Source of the DNA: Candidatus Poribacteria bacterium
GTDB taxonomy: Bacteria > Poribacteria > WGA-4E > JAJDTR01
Assembly: GCA_022827055.1 (NCBI GenBank)
Contig: JAJDTR010000140.1
Span: forward strand, 1-64,000
DNA: 64,000 nucleotides
Reading direction: 5' to 3'
The notes under the pieces are model-generated. The model was not told the origin of the DNA, ran no database searches, and saw nothing but the letters and a program-made list of their open reading frames with translations. The position numbers and the translations under genes were made by a program. Positions 60,472 to 64,000 of this stretch are shown here, piece after piece. Each line of letters opens with the position of its first letter. Positions within the stretch are counted from its first letter, which is position 1.

Positions 60472-61170
60472 TAAGGTCACTTTTGGGTGCGTGGGAAGCC
60501 AAAGCACCGACTCATTGGAACACAGATAATCTAGGGGGTAGCGTATCACTCCGCCGCTCATCTGTTCGTTCCTTATTATACTATACACGTGTAAAGTATT
60601 CAATGCAAAGTCAGATGCGTTTCCCCTGAGTTTTGAGGGAATCAACCTTGCGTTTCAACCCCCTTTCTGGTAAACTTTCCGCTCATGTGTTTTGGCATGC
60701 TCAAAGCATGATTGAGTAATTGGCGGCGAAGCCTTTCTTGGTCATTCCAAGAGATATTTTATTTGCTTTCTTGGTTCCCATGATACACTTTGGAGATTAA
60801 AGAGCAATCGGAGACTTGATAATGCCCAATTGCTTCGATTTGAGAATCGAATATGGGTCTCGCACTTGGAGTCCGAGACTCGTAGTGTAACGTCGGGTTT
60901 CACGATAGCTGTCTGGCGCGACCATCAAATTGAAGAACAGTGACATAGTGTGATTTTGGGATTGATAACGTATGCTATCGACTGTTCAACCGACCCAAAA
61001 AACTAATCACGCATCCATTCCTTGATTCCCGAGGGCTACTAAATTTTTGCGTCCATTGCTTAAGTTCCGACCAACTTGCGTTACACACTTATCTGAGTGC
61101 CGAACCCCGCAACTACGTATAGACGACATTCCAAGAACCGACTCCCTTCTCTCGTTCTTCATCTCCATTT

Positions 61171-62622
61171 ATGACTCCTAAGAATTCGTTTACGCGTTTT
61201 ATCTTTATTCTGATTGACGGCTCGCCGTATCAAATATTTAAAGATCTGGTCAGCGATGGCACCTTACCAAACATAAAAAGATATGTGATAGATCGGGGCT
61301 CGTTCAAGAAGGCTGTTTCGACATTTCCATCAGCAACAGGTCCCGCTTTTATTCCCTTCTTTATGGGGCTTTTTCCAGGCACCGCGAACGTGCCCGGCCT
61401 TCGTTGGATATCAAAAAGACTGTTCCAAAATCCTCATCGATTCCGGAGTCCGGGGATATGCAGCTACATGGGAATGGATGGGCTTTCCTTTACGGAAGAC
61501 TTGCCGCACAAACCTACTCTGTTTAATTTCTTTTCACCGGTAAGTAATATCTACAACCTATTGACCCGTGGTTGCCCATCGTCCCGAAACCGTACCCGCT
61601 GGATCAAGCCGTTAGCCTACACCTATGCGCATTTTTCTCATCGTTGGAAGTTCGTGAATGCTATCGCGTCAAAAAAGCTATTGAATGCGGTCAAAGGAGG
61701 CGACGAGTTCGTGATGTGTCTCTACCCCGGAGTGGATACGTTCTCCCACCTGTCGCATACGACGTCCGCCTGCGTCCTTGATACGTATAGGGAGATAGAC
61801 AAAACGGTCGGAGACGTTTGTCGGATTCTGCAAGAATCAAACGACTTCGAGAATACACTGATAATGATAACCAGTGATCATGGAATGAGTAATACTCACA
61901 CTCATATTGATATCCCACGTTATTTGGAAAATGCGGGTTTGCGCTGTCTCCACTATCCGCTGCTTTGGAGACAACAAGCTGAATCAGCCAGCATGGTTTC
62001 GGGGAACGGGATGACACACGTCTATTTCAAAAGGGACAATGAAGAGTCAAGCGCGACAGGAAAATCGCAGAAAGGCTGGGGTGAGCGCCTGTCAATGGAG
62101 CGAATCAGTGGTATGGGCGTTATTGATCCGCTACTGGATATTGAAGGACTTGATTTTGTTGCGGGACAAAGCAAAGACAAGAGCATTCTCGTGAAGAAGA
62201 AGACAGGTCAAGGGAAAATCACCTGTCTAAATGAGTCCCTCTCATATGAATTTCGAGGGATTGATCCTCTAGGATACGGGACGTTCTATGAGAATTTGTC
62301 GTATCGTGAGGCGCTCGCTAAAACTTACGATACCGAGTATCCGGACGGACTAGTACAACTGTGGCAGATTTTCCAAGGCGATCGCACGGGAGATTTGGTA
62401 CTAAGCGCCCAACCCGGTTATGACCTACGCGCACGATATGAATATCCCGAACATCACGCCACCCATGGCGCACTGCATGCGCAACAGATGTTGGTACCGC
62501 TCGCAATGAACGTTCCCATTGAGACGGAATACATTCGCACCGTCGACCTGTTTCCGACCGTCTTGAGTTACTTCGGGCACATGGTCGATCTAAGCCAGAT
62601 TGACGGACTGATTGTTCGCTAA
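61171..62622 (+). CDS. alkaline phosphatase-superfamily / nucleotide pyrophosphatase-phosphodiesterase-like protein
   Basis: 483 residues. 'FIFILIDGSPYQIFKDLVSDGTLPNIKRYVIDRGSFKKAVSTFPSATGPAFIPFFMGLFPG' places the metal Asp and the nucleophile in the usual spacing (the nucleophile Thr/Ser is in 'PSATGPA'). 'PGVDTFSHLSHTTS' and 'LIMITSDHGMSNTHTHIDIPRYLENAGL' supply the second metal site (DHG), and 'EHHATHGALHAQQMLVPLAMN' the last His. Type I phosphodiesterases of this kind hydrolyse phosphodiesters or sulfate/phosphoglycol groups. No signal peptide is apparent, so it is probably cytosolic or membrane-associated. The M32 peptidase gene follows by 85 bases. Confidence 0.86.
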   Translation: MTPKNSFTRFIFILIDGSPYQIFKDLVSDGTLPNIKRYVIDRGSFKKAVSTFPSATGPAFIPFFMGLFPGTANVPGLRWISKRLFQNPHRFRSPGICSYMGMDGLSFTEDLPHKPTLFNFFSPVSNIYNLLTRGCPSSRNRTRWIKPLAYTYAHFSHRWKFVNAIASKKLLNAVKGGDEFVMCLYPGVDTFSHLSHTTSACVLDTYREIDKTVGDVCRILQESNDFENTLIMITSDHGMSNTHTHIDIPRYLENAGLRCLHYPLLWRQQAESASMVSGNGMTHVYFKRDNEESSATGKSQKGWGERLSMERISGMGVIDPLLDIEGLDFVAGQSKDKSILVKKKTGQGKITCLNESLSYEFRGIDPLGYGTFYENLSYREALAKTYDTEYPDGLVQLWQIFQGDRTGDLVLSAQPGYDLRARYEYPEHHATHGALHAQQMLVPLAMNVPIETEYIRTVDLFPTVLSYFGHMVDLSQIDGLIVR

Positions 62623-62707
62623 TCTACCTCGTTTGGCAATCTATGGGCCTATCCCAGGGACAAATTTTCTGCCAATTGAGTTGAAAATCTGTAGGGGAGC
62701 AAATCTA

Positions 62708-64000
62708 TTGGAAGCGAAATTAAAAGAACTCAAAACCTACCTTGTTGAAGTTGACGACCTACACTCCGCCGCAGCTCTGTTATATTGGGATCAGTCAACC
62801 TATATGCCATCCGGGGGCGCCGCCGCACGCGCGCGCCAAACCGCAACCCTCAGCCGTCTCGCCCATGAGAAGTTCACGGCGCCGGCACTCGGAAGACTCC
62901 TTGATATACTTCAGCCGTACGAAGAACAACTGCCGTATGACTCGGACGACGCAAGCCTCATTCGCGTGACACGACGCGAATATGAACGAGCGATTAAGGT
63001 GCCGCCGGCATTTATGCAAAAACTGTATAGCCACGCCTCCGAATCTTATCAAGTATGGACCGAGGCTAGACCGGCTAATGACTTCACGATGGTGAAGCCG
63101 TATCTTGAAGAAACGCTCACGATGAGTCGTCAGTTAGCCGAATTCTTTCCGGGATACGAGCACATCGCCGATCCACTGATTGACTTTAGCGACTACGGTA
63201 TGAAAGCTTCGGACGTGCGGCGCATTTTTTCCGAATTACGTACTCGGCTCGTGCCCATCGTCGATGCAATTACCGTGCAATCTCCCGCGGATGACTCCTG
63301 CCTGCATCAAACGTTTTCGGAAGAACAGCAATTGAAGTTTGGTATCGAGACTATCAAATGCCTTGGCTACGACTTTGAACGCGGACGACAGGACAAGACG
63401 CATCACCCATTCATGACGAAATTCTCTCTCGGTGATGTTCGCATTACGACTCGTTCAAAAGAGGATGATTTAAGTGATGCACTCTTCAGTACGATGCATG
63501 AAGCCGGGCACGGGATGTACGAACAGGGAATCCGAATGGAATTCGACGGGACGCCGCTTGCCAATGGCACGTCTTCGGGAGTCCACGAAAGCCAGTCACG
63601 CCTCTGGGAGAATGTCGTTGGGCGGAGCAGGAGATTCTGGAGCTGTTTCTATCCCAAGCTCCAAGCTGAATTTACTAATCAACTTGGCACCGTATCCTTG
63701 GAGACTTTTTATCGTGCAATTAACAAAGTTGAGAAATCGCTCATCCGCACTGACGCCGACGAAGTAACTTATAATCTACATGTACTGCTCCGATTTGATC
63801 TAGAGTTGGATCTGCTTGAGGGAACCCTAACAGTGGCGGACTTGCCCGAATCGTGGCGGGAGCGTTTTCAAACAGATTTTGGGATTGTCCCTCCGGATGA
63901 CCGGGACGGGGTCCTCCAGGATGTCCATTGGTACAGCGGACCAATTGGTGGAGCGTTTCAAGGATACACCCTGGGTAACATCCTTGGCGCACAGTTTTTC
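62708..64000 (+). CDS. carboxypeptidase Taq (M32), cut by window end
   Basis: The frame opens with a TTG at 62708 behind GGGGAG (8 bases) and stays open for 431 codons to the edge, about 70 short of the usual 500; the ORF track omits it for lack of a stop. M32 features are the N-terminal 'LHSAAALLYWDQSTYMPSGGAAARARQTATLSRLAHE', 'RITTRSKEDDLSDALFSTMHEAGHGMYEQG' with the HExxH zinc site (HEAGH), and 'GTSSGVHESQSRLWENVVGRSRRFW' with the third zinc ligand Glu. It also has 'IRTDADEVTYNLHVLLRFDLELDLLEG'. It removes C-terminal amino acids from peptides in the cytosol. Confidence 0.95.
   Translation, partial: MEAKLKELKTYLVEVDDLHSAAALLYWDQSTYMPSGGAAARARQTATLSRLAHEKFTAPALGRLLDILQPYEEQLPYDSDDASLIRVTRREYERAIKVPPAFMQKLYSHASESYQVWTEARPANDFTMVKPYLEETLTMSRQLAEFFPGYEHIADPLIDFSDYGMKASDVRRIFSELRTRLVPIVDAITVQSPADDSCLHQTFSEEQQLKFGIETIKCLGYDFERGRQDKTHHPFMTKFSLGDVRITTRSKEDDLSDALFSTMHEAGHGMYEQGIRMEFDGTPLANGTSSGVHESQSRLWENVVGRSRRFWSCFYPKLQAEFTNQLGTVSLETFYRAINKVEKSLIRTDADEVTYNLHVLLRFDLELDLLEGTLTVADLPESWRERFQTDFGIVPPDDRDGVLQDVHWYSGPIGGAFQGYTLGNILGAQFF

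Larger units (their letters stand above)
59602..60628. mobile_element. element B: 1027-bp non-autonomous transposon with CAGGGG ends and 10-bp target duplication
   Basis: Left end CAGGGGAAACGCACCTAA and right end (reversed) CAGGGGAAACGCATCTGA match each other and element A. AGTTTTGAGG lies immediately outside both ends (59592-59601 and 60629-60638), a perfect 10-bp target duplication. No transposase is visible inside; the longest ORF (96 codons) has no transposase motifs. Part of the extra length is explained by a nested 220-bp element and a repeat copy. It lies 72 bases upstream of the SLC13 gene start. Confidence 0.88.
59530..61170. other. 1.6-kb gene-free stretch dominated by mobile elements
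   Basis: Contains the 59602-60628 element with a nested 220-bp element, a hairpin and one 38-bp repeat copy, all listed separately. From 60639 to 61170 nothing specific is recognised apart from presumably the promoter of the following gene. The short ORFs here do not resemble known proteins. Confidence 0.6.

Overview
The window (about 48% G+C by eye) looks like a chromosomal segment of a Gram-negative bacterium outside the well-studied phyla. Evidence is an Omp85-type barrel, a PorV-like outer membrane protein, signal peptides and a periplasmic multihaem cytochrome. The best taxonomic clue is the 29158-30954 protein. Its C-terminus has the 'LLPNYPNPFNPETWIPYQLA' sorting-type tail preceded by paired dockerin-like 'NGSVNIFDLV' repeats, a combination I associate with Candidatus Poribacteria. 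Scattered hairpin repeats fit that. This assignment is recalled family knowledge, not a search result. No rRNA or CRISPR array is present; there are two tRNA genes. Layout: 1-1.5 kb, transposase tail, hairpin repeats and a HEAT-repeat membrane protein. 1.8-6.1 kb (minus), class III aminotransferase, exported protein-isoaspartate methyltransferase, lipoprotein amidase. 6.6-14.8 kb (plus), a helicase-C-terminal-like protein, a very large fusion of DUF4097-like, CBM9-like, POTRA and Omp85 barrel domains, a GcvT/YgfZ-like protein, ogt and a Fur-family regulator. 14.9-23.5 kb (minus), a squalene-cyclase-fold protein, an 11-haem cytochrome, dienelactone hydrolase, MBL-TPR protein and hemE. 24.1-29.0 kb (minus), the translation/transcription cluster tRNA-Thr, rpmG, tRNA-Trp, secE, nusG, rplK, rplA, L10 leader, rplJ, rplL, ended by a terminator where rpoBC would normally follow. 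29.1-36.1 kb (minus), an exported TIG/dockerin/sorting-domain protein, glutaredoxin-like protein, PorV-like protein, a small transposon, an SLBB polysaccharide-export protein, a frameshifted DUF2007 gene and a flippase-like protein. 36.3-44.2 kb (plus), mutS, a GNAT acetyltransferase, and a histidine kinase overlapping a PorX-type (receiver plus PglZ) regulator. 44.7-53.4 kb (plus), rng, rplU, rpmA, an accessory insert (SIMPL lipoprotein and two antitoxin-like genes without complete toxins), obg, proB, a small ORF and proA. 53.6-59.5 kb (minus), a hydroxyacid dehydrogenase-like gene, a broken epimerase, a second flippase, nadC and an SLC13/TrkA-C transporter. 59.6-60.6 kb, a mobile element of the same family as the one at 32.7 kb, with another small element nested in it. 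61.2-64 kb (plus), an alkaline-phosphatase-superfamily protein and an M32 carboxypeptidase cut by the window edge. The two most interesting threads are these. First, components of a type IX-secretion-like system are spread over 15 kb (sorting-tail substrate, PorV-like protein, PorX with kinase) in what appears to be a non-Bacteroidetes genome. Second, a family of non-autonomous elements with CAGGGGAAACGC ends has two copies, each flanked by a perfect 10-bp target duplication.
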